Source: Muscardinus avellanarius (taxonomy: Eukaryota > Chordata > Mammalia > Rodentia > Gliridae). From it: a stretch of 64,000 bases of DNA. A program made the translations under genes and the position numbers. Numbering within the stretch: the first letter of the stretch is position 1; each line of letters opens with the position of its first letter. The stretch lies in assembly GCA_963383645.1 (NCBI GenBank), contig OY726563.1, forward strand, positions 32,965,575 to 33,029,574. Direction: 5' to 3'. The notes below the pieces were generated by a model. That model saw only the letters and a list, made by a program, of their open reading frames with translations. It had not been told where the DNA came from and did no database searches. Positions 32,201 to 41,248 of the stretch are shown piece by piece.

Positions 32201-32202
<2 letters not shown>
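32033..32202 (+). mobile_element. B1-ID SINE, 'Lnk-GGAAAC' variant
   Basis: 'atgccaggcttaatccccgc', 'gaccctgtttccaaataaaa' and 'taggtctgggagtgtagccc' are the variant subfamily features in plus orientation. The B1 start lacks the 'ggtggcgcacgc' segment. Confidence 0.9.
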
Positions 32203-32231
<29 letters not shown>

Positions 32232-32270
32232 GAGAGAAAAAGAGAAATACACAGATACACAGGCATGCGT

Positions 32271-32308
<38 letters not shown>
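32203..32308. repeat. Poly-A, (GA)n and (CA)n tract
   Basis: Poly-A (32202-32219), GA repeats (32220-32236), an A-rich bridge, then about 20 CA units (32269-32308). It is a composite tail grown from the SINE at 32033. Confidence 0.93.
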
Positions 32309-32310
<2 letters not shown>

Positions 32311-32944
32311 ATACTTATATTCACCTGCCTGCCACACCGAGGTCAAGCAAGCAGTACATTAGGAGTAAAGAGATTACAATTCCAGTTGGAAGGTTTTGGT
32401 CATTTGCTGGCTGACCTAAAGCAAATAACTAGGATGCTCCGGGAACCCTAGTTTCCACAGCAACTGTGACACTCTGATTCCTCTGATGGTCTGGTACCCC
32501 TGACATTTGATGGCCCTGACTACTACTGCCTAGCTTCCTGTCCAAAGAAAGCCTATTCCAGATGCCAAAGAACAAGCTGGGTCTTGTCCTCTGGCTTTCT
32601 AGGAGGCCAGTGCTCTCAGTTCAAGAGGCTGAAAGATGATGTTTGCAGGCAGGGGGGCAGAATACCTGACAAGAGCTTAAGCGAACACACTCTCCCCCAA
32701 TGCTTTTGGAGAAGGCTAGCTGGGAGGTGGGGGCAGAGGAGCCTACCTGAAATTCTCTAGAACCCTGTAAGTGTGCACTACAAAAACCTGACCTGGCTCC
32801 TTGAAAAGAGCGTAGGTTGTTGGCGGTGCCCCTCTCAGCTGCCTGCTGTGGGATCTAACCAGTAGTTTGCTGGTAAATGTATAACAACTAGTTCTCTGGA
32901 AAGGAGAAGGGGAATCTTGATTTCTTTTCTTTCTTTTTTTTCTT
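32309..32944. other. Unique non-coding sequence
   Basis: No gene or repeat recognised. Ends in a T/C-rich patch that is the tail side of the next SINE. Confidence 0.5.
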
Positions 32945-32947
32945 TCT

Positions 32948-33147
32948 GTGGTACTGGGGATTAAACCCAGGGTGTTTCTACCTCTGACCTATATACCTTA
33001 TTTTTTAGTTTTTATTTTGAAACCGGGTCTTGCTAGGTTGATGAGAGTCTCAGTATTTGCTGAGAACTTCTCAGTACTTCCAACCTTCGATCCTCCTTTC
33101 TCGGGCTCCCAAGTACTGGAATTATAAGTGAGCCACCATACCTGGCT
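32948..33147 (-). mobile_element. B1-ID composite SINE
   Basis: 'gtggtactggggattaaacc' through 'ttattttgaaaccgggtctt' to 'gtgagccaccatacctggct'. Confidence 0.94.
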
Positions 33148-34398
33148 GAAATCCTAATTTCTAACATTTGCCGGTATCCATATAACAAATCCTCCTAGGA
33201 TCGTCAATTCTGAGCTACTGACTTGTGCTTACAGAATGCAGAGGTGGGAAGAGATGTGCCCAGCTGACTGGGCTCTTGAGAGCTGGAGCCGGCTGTAACA
33301 TACCACTCCTTGGGTCTGGCCCCATGGCTGAACGAGGACCAGCCCCATGAGGAACTGGGGACCATTCATGGAATGCAGAGGGATCAAAAGGAGGGGCAGG
33401 GCTTAAGGGCCTCCACTGACTGGGTTGAGGGCCCAGGAGGGTCATGTCACAATGGATGCCAGATCACCACCCAGGGCGTCGCTGCACCGACTGGCACAAC
33501 ATCTGGTCTTGTGTTTGATTGGTCTTTCTGATGACAGTCTAGAACTCAAGCCTTTTGCCCGGCAGATGCTTGCCACATTGCTCATTGAGAAGCGTGCGCG
33601 TGCTTAGATCTCAGCCTTTCTCCCTGAGACAATAGGGATGGCTCGTGCCCAAGGAGACTGGTGACAAAGACTTGGCTGTCCTGGGCTTGGAGGAGAGAGG
33701 GGACACTGCAGAGTCAGACTAGGATGTATAAAGATGCCTGGCAAAGCCAAGGCCCCTATTGAGCTGGGAGGAGAGGTCCAGGAGCCCAAGGTGGCAACAG
33801 TGGCCCCTGCCCCCAAGAGTCCCTGAAAAGTAAAGGCCATTTGGGCTGCCCACCCCACCCTTAGCTCAACAGCCCCACTCCCACCTCCCCCGGCCTCTGT
33901 GCGACTAATCAACCATCCTTTATCTCCCCCTCCCCTTTCTTTTGTACAGAGAGGAAGGGCAAGTTCTGTTCAAACCTGCTACTCTCCAGGAATTGCTGAA
34001 AATTAGACTGAACGCCGCCAGGAGTGCGGCTCAGGCGGGGCTGGCTCCCGAAGCTGTGTCCGGGCACCTCCAATAGCCACCTCAGCGGCCTTTCTTCATG
34101 CCCACAGCTCATTAGGGGTTCTGGGGCCAGGCCAAGAAATTGCCAAGGACAAGACAGGCGGCGCCTGCCTGGAAACTCGGCAGAGCCCGCTCCTTGGAGG
34201 CCCTTCATACCCTGTGAGCTAGCGAGCGAGCGAGCCAGCAAGCAAGGAAGCGAGCTAGGGGTGAGTTGCACTGAGCTAGAGCCGCGCCTGACAAGTGACA
34301 CTTTGACGAGAGACGAGATGACGAGTCCCTGGGGAGGCTGTGGAGTCTGGTTCCTGCAGACAGTGTCTCCCCTGAGGCAGTCTCCGTGCTTGAGTGCT
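33148..34398. other. Unique sequence; possible conserved block near 33985-34170
   Basis: 33985-34170 includes 'gaattgctgaaaattagact', 'caatagccacctcagcggcc' and 'gcccacagctcattaggggt', a balanced CpG-containing texture that may be conserved. A GAGC-periodic patch lies at 34215-34260. No gene: the 260-codon minus frame spanning 33909-34691 crosses the GA array. Confidence 0.4.
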
Positions 34399-34450
34399 GA
34401 GGGAGGGAGGGAGGGGAAGGAGGGAGGGAGGAAGGGAGGAAGGGAGGAGG

Positions 34451-34509
<59 letters not shown>

Positions 34510-34510
34510 T
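34399..34510. repeat. (GGGA)n/(GA)n polypurine tract
   Basis: About 110 bp of pure purine on the plus strand: GGGA/GGAA units followed by about 30 GA units. Confidence 0.96.
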
Positions 34511-34670
34511 ACACACATCTTGCTTTTCCATGGAAGATTCTCCCAGCTCTCCTCTGAGCTCTGCAACAAGCTTGACAGAGGATACTGGGACACCTGTGGG
34601 ACCCACCAACATCAAGAAGAGGCATGACAAGCCAGCTGCTAGTTACTGAACCAAGGGGTCTTTCCTGAGA

Positions 34671-34850
34671 GCCAGGTATGGTGGCACACACCTGTAATCC
34701 CAGTACTCGGGAGGCTGAGACAGGAGAACTGGCAGGTTCAAGACCAGCCTGGGCAACCTAGTGAGACTCTGTCTCAAAAATAAAATATAAAGGGGCCTGG
34801 GATGTAGCTTGGAGATAGAGTAGCCCTGGATTCAGTCCCTGATCCTGCAA
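34671..34850 (+). mobile_element. B1-ID composite SINE
   Basis: 'gccaggtatggtggcacaca' to 'gtgagactctgtctcaaaaa', ID 'gggcctgggatgtagcttgg'. Confidence 0.94.
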
Positions 34851-34964
34851 AAAATGTCCTTATGGGGTTGCCCGGGGCTTATCTCCTGTTCCGAGCCCAG
34901 CACAGATCTGTCCCAGTAAAGTGAGGGAGAGAAGAATGGTTTCCAGGTATATAAATTGCCTGAG

Positions 34965-35110
34965 TCAGTCCAAACCCGTGTGTCATGACTGGACCATCAG
35001 CTCTGTGCTAGGCATCGGTCAATACAGAAACAAATAAAGCAGGCTCCCTCCTTTCAGGATGTAAGCACTATAGCTATGGTAAGGGTCCTATGCTCCAAAG
35101 AGGATGAAGT
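34965..35110 (-). repeat. L2 LINE tail fragment
   Basis: 'agctctgtgctaggcatcgg', 'tcaatacagaaacaaataaa' and 'gcaggctccctcctttcagg' parallel the reversed L2 tail (…gtgctaggcactggg…acaaaa…ccctgccctcatgg). Confidence 0.65.
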
Positions 35111-35799
35111 CACGTGGAAAGTTCTCTGAACGTGGTGGTGTGTGGATATGAGATATACCCATAAAAGCCCCCAGAGGCAGAATAGGAGGGAGAGATGCTT
35201 CTGTCTTCCAGCCGTGACTTGTGGTCACAAGTCAAGAGTTTCCTTCAGGGGAAGTGGATGGAATGAATGTGGAAGGAAACAAGAAGCACAGGGAGGGACT
35301 GTGAGTCAGCTGTGTGCCCCCCCTGGGCTCTCTTCCAGAAACCAACAAGCGGCCTCCATCTTTTTCCTTTACGTCTCGAGACTACCGCACCAAGGTCACA
35401 CATGGCCCCCTTCTTAGATGGCTCTGAATGCCCCAGAATTCCCACCTCTACTGAGCCAAAATGCTACTTACCCCTGAGACCAAAGGATGAGACTCCTTCC
35501 TCTCCCCACCAATGGCCTCTCATATATTTCAGTGCCATGACTTCAAACAGCGATTGCTTTTTTCTCACAATTCCATGGGTTGGCTTGGCTCAGCGGCTCA
35601 GCTCTTCTGTGCCACCAGCAGCTAGAGCTCATGCCACCGGGTCAGCTGGGCATCGTGCTGGGCCTGGGCCATCCCAGGTGGCCTCAGGACTTTGGCACCT
35701 GGTGCTAGCTACTGATTGTGGCGCAGCTGTCCTCCTCCACTCGGCCCCTCTCTTTCTCCAGTAGGACAGCTCAGGCTTCCTACCTGGTAGTTCTGTGTA
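35111..35799. other. Unique non-coding sequence
   Basis: No gene or repeat recognised. A 165-codon plus frame (35267-35764) has no recognisable features. Confidence 0.5.
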
Positions 35800-35870
35800 G
35801 GCTGGGAATGGAGCTCGGTGGCAGAGTGCTTGCCGGGCATGCATGAGGCCCTGATTGTAATACCCAGCAC
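35800..35870 (+). mobile_element. ID monomer SINE
   Basis: 'ggctgggaatggagctcggt' then 'ggcagagtgcttgccgggca' and 'atacccagcaccagg'. Its tail expanded into the purine array that follows. Confidence 0.93.
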
Positions 35871-35895
35871 CAGGAGAGAGAAGAGAGAGAGAGAA

Positions 35896-35934
<39 letters not shown>

Positions 35935-36006
35935 TGGGGGGAGGAGAGGGGAGGGGAGGAGAGGGAGAGGGAGAGGGAGAGGGAGAGGGAGAGAAAGAGA
36001 GACAGA
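35871..36006. repeat. (GA)n/(GGGAGA)n polypurine tract
   Basis: About 135 bp, almost all purine on the plus strand, with GA, GGGGA and GGGAGA units. Confidence 0.95.
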
Positions 36007-36010
36007 TCAA

Positions 36011-36187
36011 CTAGGGATTGAACCCAAGGTCATTCTACATTCAAGTTACACCCCCAGCCATATTTTAGTTTTTATTTATTTTGAAACACAAGCTTGCTAA
36101 GTTGCTGAGGCTGGCCTCAAACCTGCCATCCTCCGGTCTCAGCCTTTCAAGTACTGGGATTACAGGCACATACTACCACACCTGGCT
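36011..36187 (-). mobile_element. B1-ID composite SINE (cluster member 1)
   Basis: 'ctagggattgaacccaaggt' to 'cacatactaccacacctggc'. It is directly followed by the 18-mer cagaaccaagtattcttt, copy 1 of a repeated flank (see 36429). Confidence 0.93.
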
Positions 36188-36202
36188 CAGAACCAAGTAT
36201 TC

Positions 36203-36245
<43 letters not shown>
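36203..36245. repeat. (ATT)n microsatellite
   Basis: About 14 ATT units, the reversed A-tail of the SINE at 36246. Confidence 0.95.
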
Positions 36246-36427
36246 GTGGTACTGGGGGTGGAACCCAGGGGCTTTCTACCTCTAAACTATACTCCCAGAC
36301 CTGTTTTCTATTTTATTTGGAAACAGGAGCCTCACTAAGTAGCTGAGGCTGGCTTCGAACCTGTGCGATCCTCCTGTCTCAGCCTCCCAAGTGCTGGGAT
36401 TACAAGCAGGCACCACCACACCTGGCC
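36246..36427 (-). mobile_element. B1-ID SINE, 'Lnk-GGAAAC' variant (cluster member 2)
   Basis: 'tactgggggtggaacccagg', 'ctctaaactatactcccaga' and 'ttatttggaaacaggagcct'. It is bracketed by identical 18-mers cagaaccaagtattcttt at 36188-36205 and 36429-36446, a clear target-site duplication. Confidence 0.95.
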
Positions 36428-36473
36428 TCAGAACCAAGTATTCTTTCTTTTCTTTTCTCCCCCCTCCCCCTTA

Positions 36474-36670
36474 GGTACTGGGAATTGAACCCAGCAGCAT
36501 TTTGCCTCCAAGCTACACCCGCAGCCTTGTTTTTTATTCTTTATTTTGAAATGATTTCGCTAAGTTGCGAAGGGCCTCACTAAGTAGCTGAGGCTGGCCG
36601 CAAACCCGCAATCCTCCTATCTCAGCCTACCAAGTACTGGAATTACAAGCATGTGCCACCACACCTGGCT
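36474..36670 (-). mobile_element. B1-ID composite SINE (cluster member 3)
   Basis: 'ggtactgggaattgaaccca' to 'gtgccaccacacctggct'. The left flank is the 18-mer copy at 36429 and the right flank is a 3-mismatch copy at 36671-36688, so it too shows a target-site duplication at the same target. Confidence 0.94.
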
Positions 36671-36706
36671 AAAACCAAGGATTCTTTTTATTTTTCTTTT
36701 TTTTCA

Positions 36707-36874
36707 GTACCTCCCGGCTATACTCCCAGGCCTATTTTATTTTTTATTTGGAAACAGGGTCTCACTCAGTTGCCGAGAGCCTCACTAGCTGAGGCTGGCT
36801 TCGAACCTGCGTGATCCTCCTGTCTCAGCCTCCCAAGCGTGGGGATTACAAGCGTGTGCCACCACGCCCGGCTT
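36707..36874 (-). mobile_element. B1-ID SINE, 'Lnk-GGAAAC' variant (cluster member 4)
   Basis: 'ggctatactcccaggcctat', 'ttatttggaaacagggtctc' and 'caagcgtggggattacaagc'. It appears inserted in the linker of cluster member 5, whose B1 half resumes at 36875. Confidence 0.92.
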
Positions 36875-37015
36875 TATTCCTTATTTTGAATCAGGGTCTC
36901 ACTGAGTTGCAGAGGGCCTCACTAAGTAGTAGCTGAGGCTGTCCGCAAACTGCGATCCTCCTGTCTCAGCCTCCCAAATGCTAGGATTACAAGTATGCGC
37001 CACCACGCCTGGCTA
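36875..37015 (-). mobile_element. B1 half of an older SINE (cluster member 5)
   Basis: Begins in the linker ('ttattccttattttgaatca') and ends 'gccaccacgcctggct'. Its ID half is missing from the right place, consistent with displacement by cluster member 4. Confidence 0.9.
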
Positions 37016-37515
37016 AAACCTTAAAGATTCTCCTCAAGTGCTGCGGGTTAGGGAACTCATAGTCCTTAGTTGAAAATGAATCACTCGGAGCTGTGTGACA
37101 TTCCTCATACTGTCCCAGGTGTTATCTAACTCCTGTCATATTTACGCTGCCAGAAGCTGGGTAGAGCCTTGAAGACAGAGACCACAGACTGGCCCACACT
37201 ACTTTCTGGTGAAAATTTCCCTTTCAATCAATCAAATAATCAAACTAATAGAGATCCCTGAAAAGGATGTTCATTTTGGTATTATTTACATTAATAAGAA
37301 CTTGAGAACAGCATCAATGTCCAGCAGAAAGTACATTGCTAATTAAATTATAATGAATCCACGGGGTGAAAAATTCTGAAGCCATTTATAGAATGAGACT
37401 CTAGAAGAGTCTTTAATGATACAGATTAATTCTCATGGCAGAAGAGTATAGGAGAAAACAAACCAGATTCAAAAACTGTAAGAAGTTTGATCTAAATGGT
37501 GTTCTATGGAAATAC

Positions 37516-37845
37516 TATAAGAGCTATGTTCATCCAGCACTAACAATGTGCCAGCACTTATGGGAATCATTTCATTCAGTCCTTATACTATTTCCACAAG
37601 GCAAATGCCATTCATATCCCCATTTTACAGATAAGAAAGCTGAGGCACAGAGAGGTCTAAAATAGCACATCTAAGAGCTGGGGATGTAGCTCAGTGCTTG
37701 CCTAGTATGTGCCAGACCCTGGGTTCAATTAATCCCCAGCACTGGAAAAAAATAAAATAAAATGACATAGCTAATATTACGGGGCACAAATTTGAACCCA
37801 GAGAGCCAGATCCTGCCCTGTCCTCTTAACTGCTATGCTATGTAC
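37516..37845 (-). repeat. MIR SINE, split by an ID element
   Basis: 37516-37660 holds 'gcactaacaatgtgccagca' and 'ccccattttacagataagaa' plus 'agctgaggcacagagagg'; 37757-37845 holds 'acaaatttgaacccagagag'. The ID at 37676 lies between them. Confidence 0.88.
37676..37747 (+). mobile_element. ID monomer SINE
   Basis: 'agctggggatgtagctcagt' then 'gcttgcctagtatgtgccag' and 'aatccccagcactgg'. It has an 'ggtagagt' deletion after the A-box and a duplicated 'aatt'. Inserted in a MIR. Confidence 0.94.
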
Positions 37846-38035
37846 ACTTTTATTACAGACTAGAAGAGATGTGTCAAAATGTTAACAGCAGTGATCTCTA
37901 GCAAAGGATTATAGGCAGTTTCCATTGTCTTCACTACGCTTTTCTGTCTGGACCAAATTTTGCACAATAGGGCATGATTTACTTTGATCACCAGGAACAA
38001 ATAATAACTATTTTACAATAAGTATAAAAACAAAT

Positions 38036-38647
38036 GGGGTCTCTGACCAGCAAAACTTCATCTGCTGGACTTAAGATTTGAAGCCTTTGCTCCTCGAACT
38101 GGTCTTGTCCTGGCTCCTGCCAGATGCCTCTTGGTGGTCCTTAAGAAGCAGAGGGAAAAGTCCCTCCTTGCTTGCTGGATCCTGGCAGCTCCTCATCAGT
38201 ATTTGACCAGACCTCAAAGGTCTCAAAGAACTGCTGGGAGGCAGCTGCTTCCCCCACGCGGAGCTGCCCCTCCCTCCCTCGCTCCCCACCACGCACCGAC
38301 CTGCTTTCACCGCCCCAGCATCTGGCATACACGTGTGTCTTATCCCCAACTAAATCATCCGCTGCTCTCAGCACAAACAGTGTCTTCCACACATCCTGCC
38401 GGCAGCCACGTCACCCGCAGCGCCCAACATCTTAACGAAGACACCAGCATCTGAGAACACATCTACCCATTGGCTGCTGGGCACACAGGAGCCCGGAAAG
38501 AGCCAGCACCGCCAGCTCTGCAGACCAGGCATGGGAGTCTCAGGCCAGACTGCACGTCCTACAGGGCAGGAGGAAGGAGGGAAGACAAGTGGGGCTTACC
38601 CTCGAACCTCTGGACTAGTCACTTCCAGGCTGTTTAAAAAGAAGCAA
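38036..38647. other. Unique non-coding sequence
   Basis: No gene or repeat recognised. Overlapping frames of 83-107 codons on several frames look random. Confidence 0.5.
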
Positions 38648-38847
38648 AGCCAGGCGTGGTGGCACACACTTGTAATTCCGGCATTCAGGAGGCTGAGACA
38701 GGAGGATAATGGTTCAAGGATAGCCTTGGCTACTTAGTGAGGCCCTTTGCAACTACTGAGACCCTGTTTCAAAAATAAAGAATAAAATATAGGGTCGAGG
38801 ATGTCGCTTAGAGGTAGAATGCCCCTGGGTTTCATCCCCAGTACTAC
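38648..38847 (+). mobile_element. B1-ID composite SINE, young-type
   Basis: 'gccaggcgtggtggcacaca' with 'tagtgaggccctttgcaact', linker 'aaaataaagaataaaata' and ID half 'gggtcgaggatgtcgcttag'. Confidence 0.95.
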
Positions 38848-38848
38848 A

Positions 38849-38920
<72 letters not shown>

Positions 38921-38921
38921 A
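38848..38921. repeat. (GAAA)n microsatellite
   Basis: About 18 GAAA units as the tail of the SINE at 38648. Confidence 0.97.
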
Positions 38922-39330
38922 GCAAAAAGAAGAACCAGAAAACTCTGTCCCAGTAACAGAATCTCGAGGCAAGGTCCTTGACTTACAGCAAAGAGGTCAT
39001 CCTCAGACTTGGTGACATTCAATCTAAGGCCCAATGGGATTCCTTTTGTCCCTATGAATGTCTATACTTATCAGTCAACAAACATTTGCTGAACTCAAGG
39101 CAGCAAGTTACAAGGTACCTGGATTAGGACAGAGGTTCACAGGGACTGGGGAGGGATAGTGGGCCCTTCATCTTTCCCCACTCGCCCCACCATCATATGC
39201 AAGTGCGTGTACCCACTCGTGTGTGCATGCACATAGGTACATACACATACCCATTTTGGAATTTAAAGACTTAGGAGATTGGTTCTTATAAATTTAGTGT
39301 GTTTTAATAGGTATTTTTTGTTGTTTTTGC
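38922..39330. other. Unique sequence with a weak L2-like patch
   Basis: 'cagtcaacaaacatttgctg' at about 39071-39090 resembles a reversed L2 tail but the match is short. Otherwise nothing recognised. Confidence 0.45.
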
Positions 39331-39404
39331 CATGCTGGGGGTGGAACTCGGGGTCTCATGCATGCTAGGCAAGAGCCCTACCATTGAGCTATGCTCCTAG
39401 GTCT
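39331..39404 (-). mobile_element. ID monomer SINE
   Basis: Reversed ID: 'tgggggtggaactcggggtc', 'catgctaggcaagagcccta' and 'ccattgagctatgctcctag'. Confidence 0.92.
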
Positions 39405-39825
39405 TTGCTGTCTTAAAATGGTTTGCAGAATATTGGACAGAGTAGTATGTGGATCATGCTTCTCCAATCCCTCCTCTCTCCTTTGAATTATTCACCCAGT
39501 GCACAATCATGCTAAAAATGAAAAATAGTGTAAAAAATTTAAAAATGAAGACAAAGAAAAAAACTATTCACCCACACTCATTCACTTATGACCTTATAGC
39601 CGCCCCACCCCTTGACCTTGGCCTGGACTTGCCACTTGCTTTAGCTGACCTGGGGCCAGCAGATGGGTCGCGGGCAGCGCTTTGCACTGTGCTAGTGAGA
39701 TCGGGATAGCTTTGATGCTTCTGTAGGCCTCCTGAGAAGAATAGGCCCAGCTTGCCAGCAGTTGCAAGGAGCCAGCCCGGACTTCTCCTCACAGACTCGC
39801 CCTCTCCTCCCCTGGCTTCCAGGCT
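39405..39825. other. Unique non-coding sequence
   Basis: No gene or repeat recognised. Confidence 0.5.
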
Positions 39826-39978
39826 GCTGTGTGGAAGGCACTGGGCTAAGCACCCTAACATCTGCCATCTCACTCAATCTGCTCAACAGCCCTATGAGGT
39901 CCACTTCATATGACCAAGGTCTCAAAGCCAGTGAACAGTGATGATATGAACTCAGTAGGCTGGATCCAGAGCCTTTTG
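39826..39978 (-). repeat. MIR SINE
   Basis: 'gaaggcactgggctaagcac', 'catctcactcaatctgctca' and 'caacagccctatgaggtcca' then 'aaggtctcaaagccagtgaa' follow reversed MIR in order. Confidence 0.85.
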
Positions 39979-40033
39979 GGGAATTGTTTCTTTCACTCTC
40001 TCCTGACTCCCTGAGAACCTCACTAACGAACAA

Positions 40034-40464
40034 GATCTGGGGATTGAACCCAGGGCCCAGGGGCTTTCTACCTCCTTACTACACCCCCAGCCCTTTTTAT
40101 TATTTATTTATTTATTTATTTTTTGGTGATACTGGGAGTGGAACCCAGAGGCTTTCTACCTCCAGGCTATACTCCCAGACCTATTTTCTATTTTATTTGG
40201 AAACAGGGTCTCACTAAGTTGCTGAGAGCCTCACTAAGTAGCTGAGGCTGGCTTCGAACCCGTCCGATCCTCCTGTCTCAGCCTCCCAAGCGCGGGGATT
40301 ACAAGCGTGCTCCACCACGCCCAGCTCTTATTTTTTATTTTGAAACAAGATCTCACTAAGATGCTAATAGTCTCACTAAGTTGCTGAGGCTAGACTCGAA
40401 CCTGTGATTTTCCTCTCAATCTTCCAAGTACTGGGATTACAGTCATGTGCCACCGTACCTGGCT
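40034..40464 (-). mobile_element. B1-ID SINE interrupted by a second SINE
   Basis: The ID half (40034-40098, 'ctggggattgaacccagggc') and B1 half (40327-40464, 'ttttgaaacaagatctcact' to 'gtgccaccgtacctggct') flank a younger SINE at 40125-40326 placed in the T-rich linker. Confidence 0.87.
40125..40326 (-). mobile_element. B1-ID SINE, 'Lnk-GGAAAC' variant
   Basis: 'ggtgatactgggagtggaac', 'ctccaggctatactcccaga', 'ttatttggaaacagggtctc' and 'aagcgcggggattacaagcg'. Full length, with a TTTA-repeat tail at 40098-40121. Confidence 0.95.
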
Positions 40465-40559
40465 TGATTTACAGTATCTTCAGTTTACGATGGGTTTGTC
40501 AAGAGGTGACCCCATCATAAGTCAAGGAGTATTTGCTCTTTTAAAAAGAAGGATAAAAT

Positions 40560-40759
40560 AGCCAGGCATGGTCGCACACGCTTGTAATCCCAGTACTTGG
40601 GAGGCTGAGAGAGGAGGATCCAGGTTCGTGGCCAGCCTCAGCTACTTAGTGAGGCCTCCTGCAACTTAGCGAGACTCTGTTTCAAAATAATGATAAAAAA
40701 ATAGGGCTAGGGGTGGAGCTTGGAGATAGAATGCCCCTGGGTTCAATCCCCAGGACCAC
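40560..40759 (+). mobile_element. B1-ID composite SINE
   Basis: 'gccaggcatggtcgcacacg' to ID 'gggctaggggtggagcttgg' and 'gggttcaatccccaggacca'. Confidence 0.95.
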
Positions 40760-40774
40760 AAAAAAGTATAAAAT

Positions 40775-40889
40775 GGAGACGTTGCAAACTCCCCAACCAT
40801 TAGAACTATAAGCTACATAAATTTCAGTTCTTCATAAATTACCTGGCCTTGGGTATTTTGTTATAGCAACAGAAAATGGACTAAAAGGA
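40775..40889 (+). repeat. MaLR LTR 3' fragment
   Basis: 'ccaaccattagaactataag', 'tgggtattttgttatagcaa' and 'cagaaaatggactaaaagg' match the 3' end of MLT1/MST-type LTRs. Confidence 0.7.
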
Positions 40890-41048
40890 CTTGAGAAGGC
40901 ATATTTCAATGCACAAGTCTTTGTAAAACTTCTAGTAATCTTGTTTGATACTATCCCAAGGCCAAAGCAGGTCATCTGTCTTAAACCCAGGGTCAGTATG
41001 AGAGAGAACCACCCCAGAAAGTGAAATAAAATAGAATGAAATGTAAGG

Positions 41049-41248
41049 AGCCGGGCGTGGTGACACACGCTTGAAATCCTAGTACTTGGGAGGCTGAGAC
41101 GGGAGGATTGCAGGTTGGCGGCCAGCCTCAGCTACTTAGTGAGGCCTTCTGCAACTCAGTGAGACCCTGTTTCCAAATAAAGACTTGAAAAATAGGGCTG
41201 GGGGTGTAGCTCGGAGGTAGATGCCCCTGGGCTCAATCCCCAGTATCA
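41049..41248 (+). mobile_element. B1-ID composite SINE, young-type
   Basis: 'gagccgggcgtggtgacaca' to 'gtgaggccttctgcaactca', ID 'gggctgggggtgtagctcgg'. Near-consensus ID half. Confidence 0.96.

Larger units (their letters stand above)
37240..38035 (+). mobile_element. L1M-type LINE 3' region, split by MIR and ID
   Basis: The left piece (37240-37515) has 'tattatttacattaataaga', 'aattaaattataatgaatcc' and 'ctgaagccatttatagaatg'. The right piece (37855-38035) has 'aaaatgttaacagcagtgat', 'aggattataggcagtttcca' and 'aaattttgcacaatagggca'. Both match old L1 3' sequence in the same order and orientation. It is non-functional. Confidence 0.78.

Noticed and set aside
33909..34691. 260-codon minus-strand open frame
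   Set aside because: It runs through a GA/GGGA purine array (Ser-Leu repeats) and non-repetitive sequence with no domain; the opposite strand is open too. It is a composition artefact.
36011..37015. CRISPR-like array of repeats and spacers
   Set aside because: Regular spacing comes from five SINE copies with target-site duplications; the units are eukaryotic SINEs of about 180 bp.
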